Origin: Caenorhabditis elegans
Lineage: Eukaryota; Nematoda; Chromadorea; Rhabditida; Rhabditidae
Length of the DNA: 64,000 nt
Direction of reading: 5' to 3'
Assembly: GCF_000002985.6 (NCBI RefSeq)
Contig: NC_003283.11
Coordinates: forward strand, 10,416,001 to 10,480,000
The notes under the pieces were generated by a model. It searched no databases. It saw nothing but the letters and a program-made list of their open reading frames with translations, and was not told where the DNA came from. This document shows positions 10,633-22,365 of this stretch, piece after piece (the first letter of the stretch is position 1; every line of letters begins with the position of its first letter). Made by a program: the position numbers and the translations under genes.

Positions 10633-12694
10633 TTACGCCTGAGTTGTGGTTGTGGCTTCAACGGTTGTCCCTGCCGTGCTCGTACTTCCACCAATTGTTG
10701 TTGCTTGAGTAGTGGATGAAGTAGTTGTAGTTCCAACCAAAACTTTAGAAGTGCCTAAAACACACGAATAGATAATTTGTTTTTTGTTTCAGAAACTCAC
10801 TTAATGCATTTTTGAAATCATCTCTATTTTCTTCTAGCTTCACTAACGCATCATTTCGTTCTTTTCTTGCTTCTTCAAGTAGTTTACCATATGGTCCAAT
10901 TCTGAGAAAAAAAAACATTATTATATCACATGATATAGTTGACATACTTGAAAAGATTTCCTGCCCATCTCATAAGACATAAAAATGTGCCAACTCGGTC
11001 ACCAGACTGAAAATTAGTAAAACATTCTTTATCAAATAAAATGTAGTATGAAATCTCACCAATCCACATGGAATCGTTCGAATGGCTAGGAAACCCATAT
11101 AAAGAAACATAAGTACAGATCCAGAAACAATAGACCCAATTGCAAATGGTACACATACAATAATTCCAATAAGTATTCCAATCAAGACTCGGAATATGAT
11201 AGTCAACACATCGATCGGAACCAAAAAATCATGACTATCCTTTTCTTTTCTATAAGCGTCATAAGCCAAGCTTGCTGGTATCAGGAATATTATTAAGACA
11301 GGAATGTACAAGAAAGCGATCAAGTAGACGAATGGAAGCAGTATCCAGAGAATGACAAAATTCACGTCTAGAATCAACTGAATCGATCGAAAGATCCGTT
11401 CATAATCTGTGTATCCTAGTCGGCACTTTGAAGCTGTAATTCAAATGTTTTAAGAATGATAGGCCTGCCAAAAAATAACTATTTGAAACGCTCCGGACGC
11501 TTAATTCTGGTTCGCCAAGATTAAAACATGAGTAGATCGGCGAATAAAACAACAAAAAATGCAACGTAATTCCAGTCTTTGAATTATCAATATTTTACTA
11601 ATTATTCCACACTTACCTGTCGTAAAATGCGAAGATGGTCTTCCCATTGGCTTCTCGCATAACCAACAAAAAGCTGTATTACATGCTGAATTGGCACAAA
11701 TAACATAATTACATCCAACTACATGCATATAAATTGACCGACATAAAGGACATCTCTTGATATCAGATGATGGAAGTGCTGCCATAATTGAATGTTTATT
11801 CTGTTTGTATTGTAGATATCTTCTGTGAACAATTGACATATATCTCTCAAGAGCTGGCTCCTTTTCATCAAGTACTGCATTTATATCATTCTCATGAACC
11901 ACTGCATTGCACGTGGAGAGTGGACATTTGAACCGAGGGTGTCCATCAACTATTATTTTATTCTGGAACATTTTTAAAATTTCTTGAGTTCAAATTTTCA
12001 AATTTCCAACTAACTTTTATGTATTCTAGAACACACGGTAGACAAACAACGTGCCCACATTGTCGAAGAATGATACGAATCTGAAAATATTAGTCAATTA
12101 CAAATATTTTACTGTTTTCCCATATACTTATGTGTACGGTTTTCCTTTCCTTATCAAGTTTTTCAAAAGAGTTATGAATAAATGTCATCATTGGGTAAAT
12201 ATGAATAAACTTCAGTTCAGAAAAAGAATGAGAAAGAAAAGATGCAGTTTGATCTGATCAAAAATTCGTAAAATATTGACAATTTGGTCCACGTTATCAA
12301 CAGTTTTTTTTGTATGCTCGTGGCCAAATTGTTAAAATCTAAATTGGAATTTTTGTAAAAATATAGGAAATATTTTAAAACCAAAAATCGCTTCAAGAAC
12401 TATAATAATGAAGTCTCATCAGAACCAATACTTTTGATGAAGAATTATTGACTACTCGTATTTCTTACCGCTCAGAATTTTGCCAACCAAAGCTAACTTA
12501 CTTCATCTTTTATCTGGCATAATTCACATCCTACAATTGTAAACGTTGGCTTCTTTTCTTTTAAATTCAAATCCATCGGTTGCTCATTTTCTCTATTTGT
12601 TAATTGGAATCCTTTTATATCATTATTCTGAAATTACTTTTTCGGAGAAAAGTCACTTCCATATTAAAACTACCTCGCTCACTTTATCTGACAT
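10633..12694 (-). CDS. membrane-bound RING/IBR-type ubiquitin ligase-like protein
   Basis: Multi-exon gene starting MSDKVSE at 12694. Exons near 12502-12629 and 12018-12079 supply a RING (CELCQ, then CGHVVCLPC, then CPLSTC). Exon 11630-11967 follows with a second zinc module (CPLCRSIYMHVVGCNYVIC, then FCWLCEKPM). Exons from about 11433 down encode two to three membrane spans (for example LWILLPFVYLIAFLYIPVL), then a charged helix (LLEEARKERNDALVKLEEN) and a Thr-rich tail ending TTTTQA. RING plus IBR/RING2-like module plus membrane spans resembles the RNF19/dorfin group. Only one of the usual two modules after the RING is visible, and the residue after GCN is Tyr where active RBR ligases have His. 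Function as a ligase is inference. Confidence 0.7.
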
Positions 12695-12968
12695 TGTCGC
12701 GTCGAAAAGAAATTCAGAAATGAATAAAATTTAGAAATTTATTTGTAATCATTGAAACAACAAACCCTTTTTAACCGCATTTTTTCACTGGGGGTCAACT
12801 GGTTAGAAACGTGTTTTTTATCTATACATGTGAACGGAAAGGAATACAAATTAATCCAAAATTTGTACAGAGAAAATGAAAAATAATAGAAAACAATTGC
12901 ACAGCTTCTTCTGGAGAGAAGTTAAAGATCGAATGGAAAAATTAAAGCCACAAAGAGAAAAATCAATT

Positions 12969-15900
12969 TTAGCTATAGAAATGCAATTGGGGGTCACTAC
13001 ATTTTCCATCACTAAATATAGAAACATTCTGGTATGTACCACAGCAATTCGTTTGAGAAGCTGTTCCGTTGTCAGCCGGCTGAAAAACAAATTATTTCGA
13101 TACCAATTTTGGTACTAATTACTATTATTTACCTTGTGTTGGAATACAGAAACATAGCATGGCATATTAAACTGCGTGGTTGTTAATTCAACGATGGCTG
13201 AAAATGTCGCGCATCCTCCTCCAATAAGACCAATTACTGAAAATTTTCCACATAAAATGAATCAAAAATTGAATAAATTTTAAAAAAAACTTACTCATAA
13301 TAATAATGCAAATACAAAGCGTTGGTTTCTGGTTAAAAGTGATAACATCTCTCCATCCAACTGGCCCATTTCCTGGTTTTCCAGTAATCTCTTCTTTTCT
13401 TTTATAAGCATTCAAATAAATATAAAATAAGCATGGCATAATAACTGAAGTGAGTGTCAATGTTGATCCTCCAACCAAGTCAAGAAGTGGTCCAAATGTT
13501 GGAACTGATTCGGCAACAAAGACAACGGCAACCATTATACCAGTACGAACAATAGCTCGCTTTGGTCCAAATCTCTGTGGGACATGGAACAACTCTTCAA
13601 CTTCTTGCATCAGAGGATTGAAGACAATTGTGAGAGTTAGAATACAATGGACTGTGATCATAATATTAATGGCCTGTTGAATCCAGACAGTTTGAATTGA
13701 TGGAATAATTGAATCGCGAAGCGAGTCACCATATACCAAGTATCCCATAATACAGACTGGAATGTACATAAACGCCATGACTGAAAATTTTAAATGAATC
13801 GGAATGTTACAATCAAATTGCTTGAGAACTTACTTGTGAAAGCAAGAAAAACGGATCTCGTGAACTCTTTTGGTTGTTTCATATCATGTTGAATTGTTGG
13901 AAAAGCGGAATGCCCACCAACGGAGAAAAGTAGAGTTCCCATTGAAAGAAACAGGTTGGTGGTTCTGAATGGTGGAAGTTTCGCGAATGGAGCACACTTT
14001 CCATAGTCGATGATTGATCCAACAATAATTAGAATAACAGCTGCAGATGTTGTCATCATGGCAATAACAACAGCCCACCTGAAATTGATTTTATTAGGTC
14101 AAGGAATAAGTTTTGTTGTTTTTTCTCAATTTTAATTTTTTCTCAAATGTTTTTTTGTAGTTATATAGAAGACTGTTAGCAATGACAAGCCTATCAATAT
14201 CAGCCATCTGAGGCGCCTTTAAGAATAATTCCAGCTCAAAACTGTGACAACGAGAAAAAAAATGTTTTTCTCGATTTTTTCATTTCTTCGTGAAACTAAA
14301 AAGTTAACATGCCCTGAAGTATTAGACAGTTAGTTAATTACAATCGTGCAATAACAGCTCCAGGTGCCCTCTTATGGTAGCGCTAGATATGCTGAAAGTG
14401 CCAAAAGTGCTTGCAAAAATGACTTTTTTAACTTTGAGCGGCGCTAACTTGAAGCACGTGAAGGATACAAAAAAGTAATCAATTACAACATTAACAATTG
14501 CATCATTAGCTACATTTTATCAGTTGATCACTTTTTTGTATATGCACTGGTTTCTGAGCTACGATGAGTTTTAGTGGAGCTGGTCCAATTTTTCAAACCC
14601 CCTTTCTTTTCCCTTTATGACCCGTAGCTCCAAAACCAGTCGACCGATCAAAAAATGTTCAACTAACAAAACATTTATCTGTTTATTATACACATGTAAT
14701 CATTTGTACATTTTGTATATCACTTATGTTTGCAAAGTTAAAAGCCATCAAAAAAGGTAATACACATAGTTTTGAAAAAACAGGAAAATTGTTCAATAAT
14801 TGATTTTTTCTCCCCATAAAAGTAGCGTAGACTAGGAAAAATGAATGCAATTATGTAGTTAGCAGGTACACATTATTATTCAAAAGTATTTAGAAGTTTA
14901 TCTAAGAAAACATTTCTTTTAAAATTTTTTTCAACATTTTTTTTTCGATATTTTTTACAAACTACTACATGTTTACTTAAAGGACGCATATCTTTGCCAG
15001 CATGAGGTACTTTGAAATATTTCAAATTGGAAAATGTTCATAATAAACAGGTAAATGTTTTGTTAGTTGAACATTTTTTGATCGGTCGACTGGTTTTGGA
15101 GCTACGGGTCATAAAGGGAAAAGAAAGAGGTTTTGAAAAATTGGACCAGCTCCACTAAAACTCATTGTAGCTCAGCAACCAGTGCATATACAAAAAAGTG
15201 ATCATTTGATAAAATGTAGCTATTGATGCGTTTGTTAATATTGTAATTGATTACATTTTTGTATCTTTTACGTACCTCAAGTTAGCGCCGCTCAACGTTT
15301 AAAAAGTCATTTTTGCAAGTTTTTTGGCACTACCAAAAGAGGGTACCTGGAGCTGTTATTGCACGATTGTAATTAACTAACTGTCTAATACTTCAAGGCA
15401 CGTAAACTTTTTGGTTTCACGAAGAAATGAAAAAAATCGAAAAAAAATTTTTTTTTCGTTGTCACAGTTTTGAGCTGGAAATATTCTTAAAGGCGACTGA
15501 TATGGCTGGTATTGATAGGCTTGTCATTGCTAACAGTTTTCTATATAACTACAAAATAAAATTTGAGAAAGAATCAAAATTGAGAAAAAACGACAAAACT
15601 TATTCCTTGACCTAATATTTGTTAAAGATACATTTTTTAATTTTTTAGGTTATTCAATCAAAGGGCATGGGACAAGTGGCATTCGGCAAAATGCCGAAAA
15701 TATTATTTTGCCGCCAACCCCTGATTGAATCGGTATTTAATTCTAAGGGGTAACCCCCGAGCATCCCCCATTTAGAATAGGTTCTCATAGTTTTTCCAAC
15801 CGTTTTCTATTCGTCTTTGATAAAGTTCCTTACACCGAAAAACTAGTTAATCATTCAAGTAATGTTCTATTTACTTGTGCACACTTCTGCAATTTTATGA

Positions 15901-17585
15901 CCCATCATTAAAATTAAAAATTAGTCTATTTAACCACATTCCAATTTAGTGCACGTATTCTATACTTCTCTGTGCCTCTTTTCATTGTTCATTAAAAAAT
16001 AAGATTATTAAAAATTAAGTTGAGCTTAAAAAGTGACGAAACAATATGATGAAACCTTTAAAGGATTACGACTAATCAGCTTATATGATCTTTTTGAAAA
16101 TTGATAATATAATTACCAGAAATCTTGAGGCGATTTGAGGAAACAAAGTGGCAGAAGACATGTTGCAACAATGAGAATCAGAATGCAGAAAGATATGTGA
16201 GTGCCGGAGAATGCCTGAAAATTGGCTTCACATTATAGCACAAAATATAGATCTACTTACAATGATCATGTTCATAATGTTTTTCGAAGCCAAAAGGAGG
16301 TAGACAACGGAGATCATAAATTGTGTTACATCAATGCAAATTGAAACAAGAAGTCTGAAATATTACAACAAATCTAACATCATTTACAAAATAAAACATA
16401 CTGGCAAGTCTTTCCCATAGCTCTTCCACCAATTTCTGGATACGGTTTTCTGCAATGATGTCTATATTCTGGCCATGTGCTCAACAGAATATTCCAACTG
16501 AGCCCAAGAACGTAAGCAGTATAGGTGACAACTCCAATGAGAATGACACATACTATCAGACCGGTCCAGAATTCTGAAATTAAGAATTTGAAGTCAAATT
16601 GACATTCCCATACGTTGTAATGATAAAATTAGATTTTTTCAATACATGTTTTCTTGTATTCCATGAAATTTTAGGTGACCTTTTTTGTTTAAGCCGCGTT
16701 CTTATAAAGACTTTAACATTTTTATTTGTCCTTTTTTCTGTTCACTGATAAGAAACTCGCAACGTGATCAGAGTTTTCAAAGGAGCCGGAACCGTTATTG
16801 ACAGCATATGCCTATCGCTAGTGATGCTTCGTTTTTTATTAAGAAAAGAGATTACATCGTTTATTTCATTTGACGATTTTATGTTTGTGTGTTTAAGATA
16901 GTGAAAATGGTGAGAAGAAAGAAAACCTCTAAAATAAAAAGCCTTACCTGCTTGAATAATGGCAGTTGGCAATGCAACAATACCTCCACCAGCAAGATCT
17001 CCAACCACGAATAGACCAGTTACAAACCAGTTTAAACCTGAAAAGTATGATTTAGAGCAATTTGTTCAATTTAAAACTATTTTATAACCTGCCGAACAGT
17101 GAGAGCAAATCTTATTAAAATGTTTAGATTTAAAATTTTATAAAGCAAATTCCATTGTACTGATAGACTCTAAAGTTTAAGATTAATTAACTTATTGGAA
17201 AACTACGAAATTGACAAAAAAAAGCGTTTATTGCTAACTGTAGTACAAGAAGTTGGGAAATATTGAAAATTGATCTTTTCTTGACTTTAAATTCTTCTGT
17301 TAGTCTTGTAACCCCAATGCTCCACTTTGAAAACCCTTTTTTTCACACACTTTTCAGTAATTAATTTGAAATGAACTAACCAGCTGGATTAAAGAAAGGC
17401 TTTGACATATCAACATCACAGTGAGAAGATGATCGAGTTTCACCATTCCAGCTGTCTCTGCGGGAACATGATGAAGTTCTTGTAGATCTATAAATGTATA
17501 CATTTATATTTTCATTGATACATCGAACTTACTTCCTACAAGAATCTTCAAAAGCGTAATTCTCTCTAGACAAGGAAAAAGACAT
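12969..17585 (-). CDS. amino acid/auxin permease family (SLC36/SLC32-like) transporter
   Basis: Membrane transporter with about eleven exons. The start MSFSLSREN at 17585 follows an acceptor. A short cytoplasmic N terminus leads to the family TM1 signature GGGIVALPTAIIQAG (about 16960-17005). Hydrophobic segments continue through 16120-16570 (FWTGLIVCVILIGVV; LLVSICIDVTQFMISVVYLL), 13790-14083 and 13187-13778 (IMGYLVYGDSLRDSI; LDLVGGSTLTLTSVIMPCLF). The last exons encode TTTQFNMPCYVSVF and a polar tail ending DPQLHFYS, stop 12969-12971. The order matches AAAP proton-coupled amino acid transporters. The substrate cannot be told from sequence. The intron between about 14084 and 16118 carries the large foldback repeat. 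Confidence 0.8.
14093..15616. repeat. 1.5-kb foldback (inverted-repeat) element
   Basis: Left arm 14093-14690 is repeated in reverse complement at 15040-15616. I read roughly 90% or better identity along nearly 600 bases, with a 349-base unique loop (14691-15039). The termini read ATTAGGTCAAGG at the left and CCTTGACCTAAT at the right. No transposase frame is present, so it is a non-autonomous palindromic element lying wholly within an intron of the transporter gene. Read on either strand the transcript could fold into a long near-perfect hairpin. Confidence 0.9.
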
Positions 17586-20211
17586 CCTGATTGGCCAAAT
17601 TAACCTGAAAATTCAATATAAATTGATGAATCAGAATAGGTAAATATTGTCTTTAAAGTCTATAAAACATGTGAGAAAATGTGGTTTATTGTTATCTATT
17701 GTGAGCTCTGGTCTCAACAACAAAACAACAAAACTACTGAAGGTAGTGGGTGTGTATTTGAAATAAAATGTGTGTGAATAAAGATACCATTCAACTTCAA
17801 AAAAAGTAGAATGGGGTACACTTCTTTTTATCTTGTTCCATTCTTCTTGCTTTTTTCACATTTTTCTCTAGTTACAAGTCGTGAGAGGGGGAGAAATGAA
17901 AATTTGCAACTGAAAGTGATAAAGATAGTTCGTCAATCAGGCTTTTATTCTGATGTCTTATCAGTTGGAGCTTTCGTTGGTCAGACGAAAAATTCCATGT
18001 CTTCACTTTTTTCATGGCTTACCGAAGCGACGTAGTGGGTGCATGAGAAAATTGAAAAACGGGTTAAAAATGAAAATAAGAAAGAAATAAAGAGAAATAA
18101 GGGATTTAGTGTAAGTGTATCTTTTTTGTCTGGTTCACGTAAAAATATGTGAACCCTTTACGAGAGGTCCTTCGGGTGAAAAAGAGATGCTCAATGAGGA
18201 AAGAAATTAGAGTCATGACGATTCTCAGTTTTATAAGAATCTCTTCTTTTCAGTGACATCATTGAGAGCTTGCAATAAATAAATTTAATTATTTACTGAA
18301 CACAGTTCTCAACGACATATTTTTTTCGAAACAAAAATTTGCAATGATTGCTCACTGTTTCGAAACGTTATGTTACATCTACTCTAGTTTTGATAAAATT
18401 TTTAAAGACTCCCGTCAATCGGAATCGGTTTCTTTTTTATTTGGAAAATGTTTTCAATTTAAAAAATCCTAAAAATTATTATTTCAATCACAGAGTTTTA
18501 AATTAAATATCTATTTAATTCTGAAACGATGAGAAATGAACGATATTTTCAGTAGTATTTCCGAAATGTTCTAAATTTGAGTGATCACAATTTTTTCAAA
18601 ATGAGTTCGGCAATCAAAATGAGTTCGGCAAAAGAATTCTCCGGAATAAAATTGCAAATTGTTTAAAAAAAGTAAGGATTTATTTTTAGCAGGAATTTTT
18701 TAAAGTCATAAATTGGCAACAGACTCAAAAAAAAATTAATTAAAACTATTCTCAATTATGAGTCATGACAATGATGTAAAAACAAATGAAGATTCAACCA
18801 ACATCTCATTAAGATAAGAGTTTAATCAATCATCATGAAACATTTTGGTCTCTGTAATAGTTAGAAATCATGAGATGTCATTTAAAAACAACACAAAGTA
18901 AAATGACCTTGTTACGTAATATGGTTATGAACTTTAAAATTAAATGTCAGAAACTACCAGAAAAATTGTATCTCTTGTTTGATATTAAAAAAGGAAAAAT
19001 ATGTTTAAAATATGTTATTTGATAGCTAACCTTGTTTATTGGAATTTCATCGTAGAAACTTTTTATTGAATTAAAATGAATCGTCATAAATTATTTTTGT
19101 TGATAGTCATAGATCCAATAGAACGTTTGTATTGAATTTATTGACCTATTTGTTTAGTCTACAAGGCATTAAGAATAGTATGATTCCAATACCACACGAA
19201 GCATTTAAGAAAAGATCTCTCGCAACACAACTGGAACAAAACTTGGTTAGAAATTATGGTGGTGTCTTACTAATTGATGGTATTACCTTTTGGAAGTTTA
19301 GAAGGAAAAATGGTTAAAAAGTGAAAGACTCTGACAAAAATGCCTAACCAATTCCACGTATAATCCGTTATCAGTAAACCTGCAACGTCAGTACAGAGTG
19401 TGTTGTAACTCAATGCTTCTGTGCTGGGTAGTTCGAAGTTTATTAATTTAAATTGTCATCAAGAAAATAGAGAGAATCTGATTATCAATGTAATTCTTAT
19501 AAAATTCGTGGAGAAAGGGCGTCATTAATTCGTTTCTGATGACTGAAACAGGAACATTGATATTTTCTAGATGACTATATTCAAATGGAAATGTGATGCT
19601 CTTTGCGTGTTTCTCAACTCCTTTCCAACAATGTCTCTTGAGAATTCAAAAATCTTAGTGAACAAAAAATGATGGATACGTTTTCGAGTACGAGTGTTTT
19701 AAATGTGGAAAACCTGAAAACCTGAAAATATCCAAAAGATAACTTTCAAAGAAAAATGATTTCGACACAATAGTATATTGTACAAGTTGGGCAAACTATT
19801 ATGATGACATCTATAATATGAATGGGTGGGAAAGTTTTGAACGAAAACACTTTCTAAAAACATGATCATCGATGCACAGAACTGTTAAGAATATGGTTTG
19901 ATAAAAATTAAAATATAATAAAGTGTTCAGTTGTTTCCGGTTTTCCATGGTATTTTCAAGAACGTACTAACAGCAAATATTGGACAAAAATGGATAAGTT
20001 GCAAACGATAAGACCTTGGAAAATGAGTTTTCCCACACTGCGCAGATAAATTTTAAAAGTGTATTAATACATTTTCAGTACCGCTCATCAAATCGGTCAA
20101 AAAAAACGAATGAGGTAGTCAAATGTAATAAGTGCAAATTGATTTTGAAAAGTGCACTAGGTCGATGTCAAACCAGTTATTGTGGAAAGTTCCCATTGGA
20201 AAAATGATTTA
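17586..20211. other. intergenic region, no supported gene
   Basis: About 2.6 kb upstream of the transporter gene and the SET-domain gene. It is AT-rich and contains scattered short frames, none with splice structure or recognisable protein content. Confidence 0.5.
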
Positions 20212-20566
20212 CGGGAACACTAAATTCTGAAAATGCGTATTGCATTGCGCAACATATTTGACGAGCAAAAATATCTCGTAGCGAAAACTACAGTAACTAT
20301 TTAAATGACTACTGTAGCGCTGGTGTCGATTTACGGAAATCATTTATTGATCGATAACACACAAATAACAAACAATACAAAAAACTAACGAAAATTAAAT
20401 TTCGCTGCCACAATTCGAACATAAATTAGTTTCAATAATCGAGCCCGTAAATGGACACTAGCGTTACATTAGTCATTTAAAGAATTACTGTCGTTTTCGC
20501 TACGACATACTTTGCGCGTCAAATATGTTCAGTATTACGCATTCTCAGAATTTAGTGTTTCCCTAA
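20212..20566. repeat. palindromic MITE-like repeat
   Basis: Left arm 20212-20345 (GGGAACACTAAATTCTGA at the edge, then CTCGTAGCGAAAACTACAG) is matched in reverse complement by 20440-20566. The arms flank about 95 bases. This looks like one of the very common C. elegans inverted repeats containing the CGTAGCGAAAACTACAG motif. Confidence 0.8.
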
Positions 20567-21015
20567 TAATGCCTGGCCAGTTGACTGACAACATTACACA
20601 GCAATATGTAGACTCGGAACTTGTAGCATCGTGACAAGACCTATCAAAATTATTGTATGCACCATTAAGATAATTCTACAGTACCCTGAAAGCAATGAAT
20701 CAATGTTTCGGCTTAATATGTTTTGTTTCCTTGGTGAATTTTAAATAGCCATAAACTCAAAAAAATAATATTAATAGATTATGGACTAATGGATTAATGA
20801 AATGGACACATTCAATATATAGTATTCCATTTCTTTTTATTTCTGCCGGGTTACGGTATACAATTCTGTGCAGTTTTGCGTCACAGTGTTTGAACATCTT
20901 TGAAATTAAATATTTTTCGGATTTGTTTTCAGCTGTTTTTCATTTGTTAATCTGCAGATTTAAATCGATTTAATTTTATTTTGTGAAAAATTTAAATGAC
21001 AGGAATACTTCTGTA

Positions 21016-22347
21016 ATGGAGAACAGGATCAAACGGCCAAAACTGGATCCGTCCATGGACGAAGCGGAATCTCCTGTCCGAGATGGTTCTCAACAAAATA
21101 ACGATAATCTGAATCAAGAAAATGAAAATAATGAGAGTAAGATATTTAAATACTTTTAAAACTTTTTACTACCGTTCCTTTCAGGCTTTTCTGACTCACT
21201 CGTTCTGACAACAATTCATCTGCTCACTGAAGAAGATTTTAATGAAAACACATTAAAAGCTGTTGTAGTGGATAATGTGAGAAAAAATTTGTTCGTTGTT
21301 TATTAAACCCCTATATTACAGAATCGACTCGAAGAAATGTGTATCACGAAAGTTTCGCATAAAATTAGACGGCTGCTGCGACACTTCCAAGATTCTGGTT
21401 CAGCTAAAAAAGTGTTTAATTTTCGTTTTCCTGCCTACAAGCCTTCGTTTACAGATTATCACTTTGGCGAACCAGAAATGCAAAGAACGCCCGTGTACAC
21501 AGGTTATGATTCTTCCACTCAACCTTCATTGCTTCCCAAACACGCTTAAAAAAGGTACATCAATTCTAAATGTGCGACACTTCCGAATAAAATAATTTTA
21601 CAGGTCTTTTTGCCACTCGTGACATTCTTGAAGGCGAGTTTATCATTGCTCCAGTCCCAGTGAAGCTTTCGTCTCCTGAAGAATGCGGCCGAGATGAGAT
21701 GGGAGTCCTTCGTCCAAATATTATACTGTTTAATGGGCTACAAAATGACTTTTCGTTCTTCCAAGTTATCGGTAATTGAATTGTATATAATTAATTAAAA
21801 GAATACGATATTTTCAGATATAAAATCCAGAAAAAGAAAGAGAAATACTCGGGAATTTCAATCGAGAAGAAAGATTCGCGCCAATGAGGCAATGAATGGC
21901 GTCAACAAGCCCGTCTATCAGTTGAGGATATATTTATAGAAGTTAATAGTTTTAGGTTTCAGGCCGCATGCTTCATATTATTCAGACGATGAAGATATTC
22001 AAAAGAATACCGCATATGAAAAGTATGATATGTGCATCGATTTAGCTGATTCAACTGATGAACTGAAAGCTATTCGACGAAACTGTGAATCCAACTGCAT
22101 GATTCGATACGTGATTCATAATCAAAGAATGCAATTATTTATATCTGCTCAGAGAAATATCCTAATGGGGGAAGAGGTGAGACCCTTCTTTGATTAAAAA
22201 ATATATTATAAGACTCTGTTTCAGCTTACACTTCCACATGACTACGATTCGAATTACTCTAGCAAGGTCATTCAATGCGCTCATCCTTATCAACCACACA
22301 ATGTTTGCATTCACGAGGTTAGTCAGAGAAAAAATATTTTTTTATAA
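21016..22347 (+). CDS. set-22: SET-domain protein (MLL5/UpSET-like), probably SET-22
   Basis: Putative histone-methyltransferase-fold protein. ATG at 21016 opens a polar, acidic N terminus. The SET domain starts with GLFATRDILEGEF (exon from 21605, joined from a donor at CACAG|GTTATG near 21503) and continues with LRPNIILFNG. It ends with AIRRNCESNCMIRYVI and EELTLPHDYD near 22065-22250, the layout of the MLL5/SETD5 type. The NHSCxPN core is altered to RNCESNC, so catalytic activity is doubtful. No PHD finger is present. I read the last codons through to TAA at 22345; a spliced alternative end inside the neighbouring gene is possible. The symbol is from memory. Confidence 0.7.
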
Positions 22348-22365
22348 AAGTAGAATAATTCATTA

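Noticed and set aside
15427-15615. 62-codon plus-strand frame near 15427
   Set aside because: Lies entirely in the right arm of the foldback element and has no splice or homologous support.
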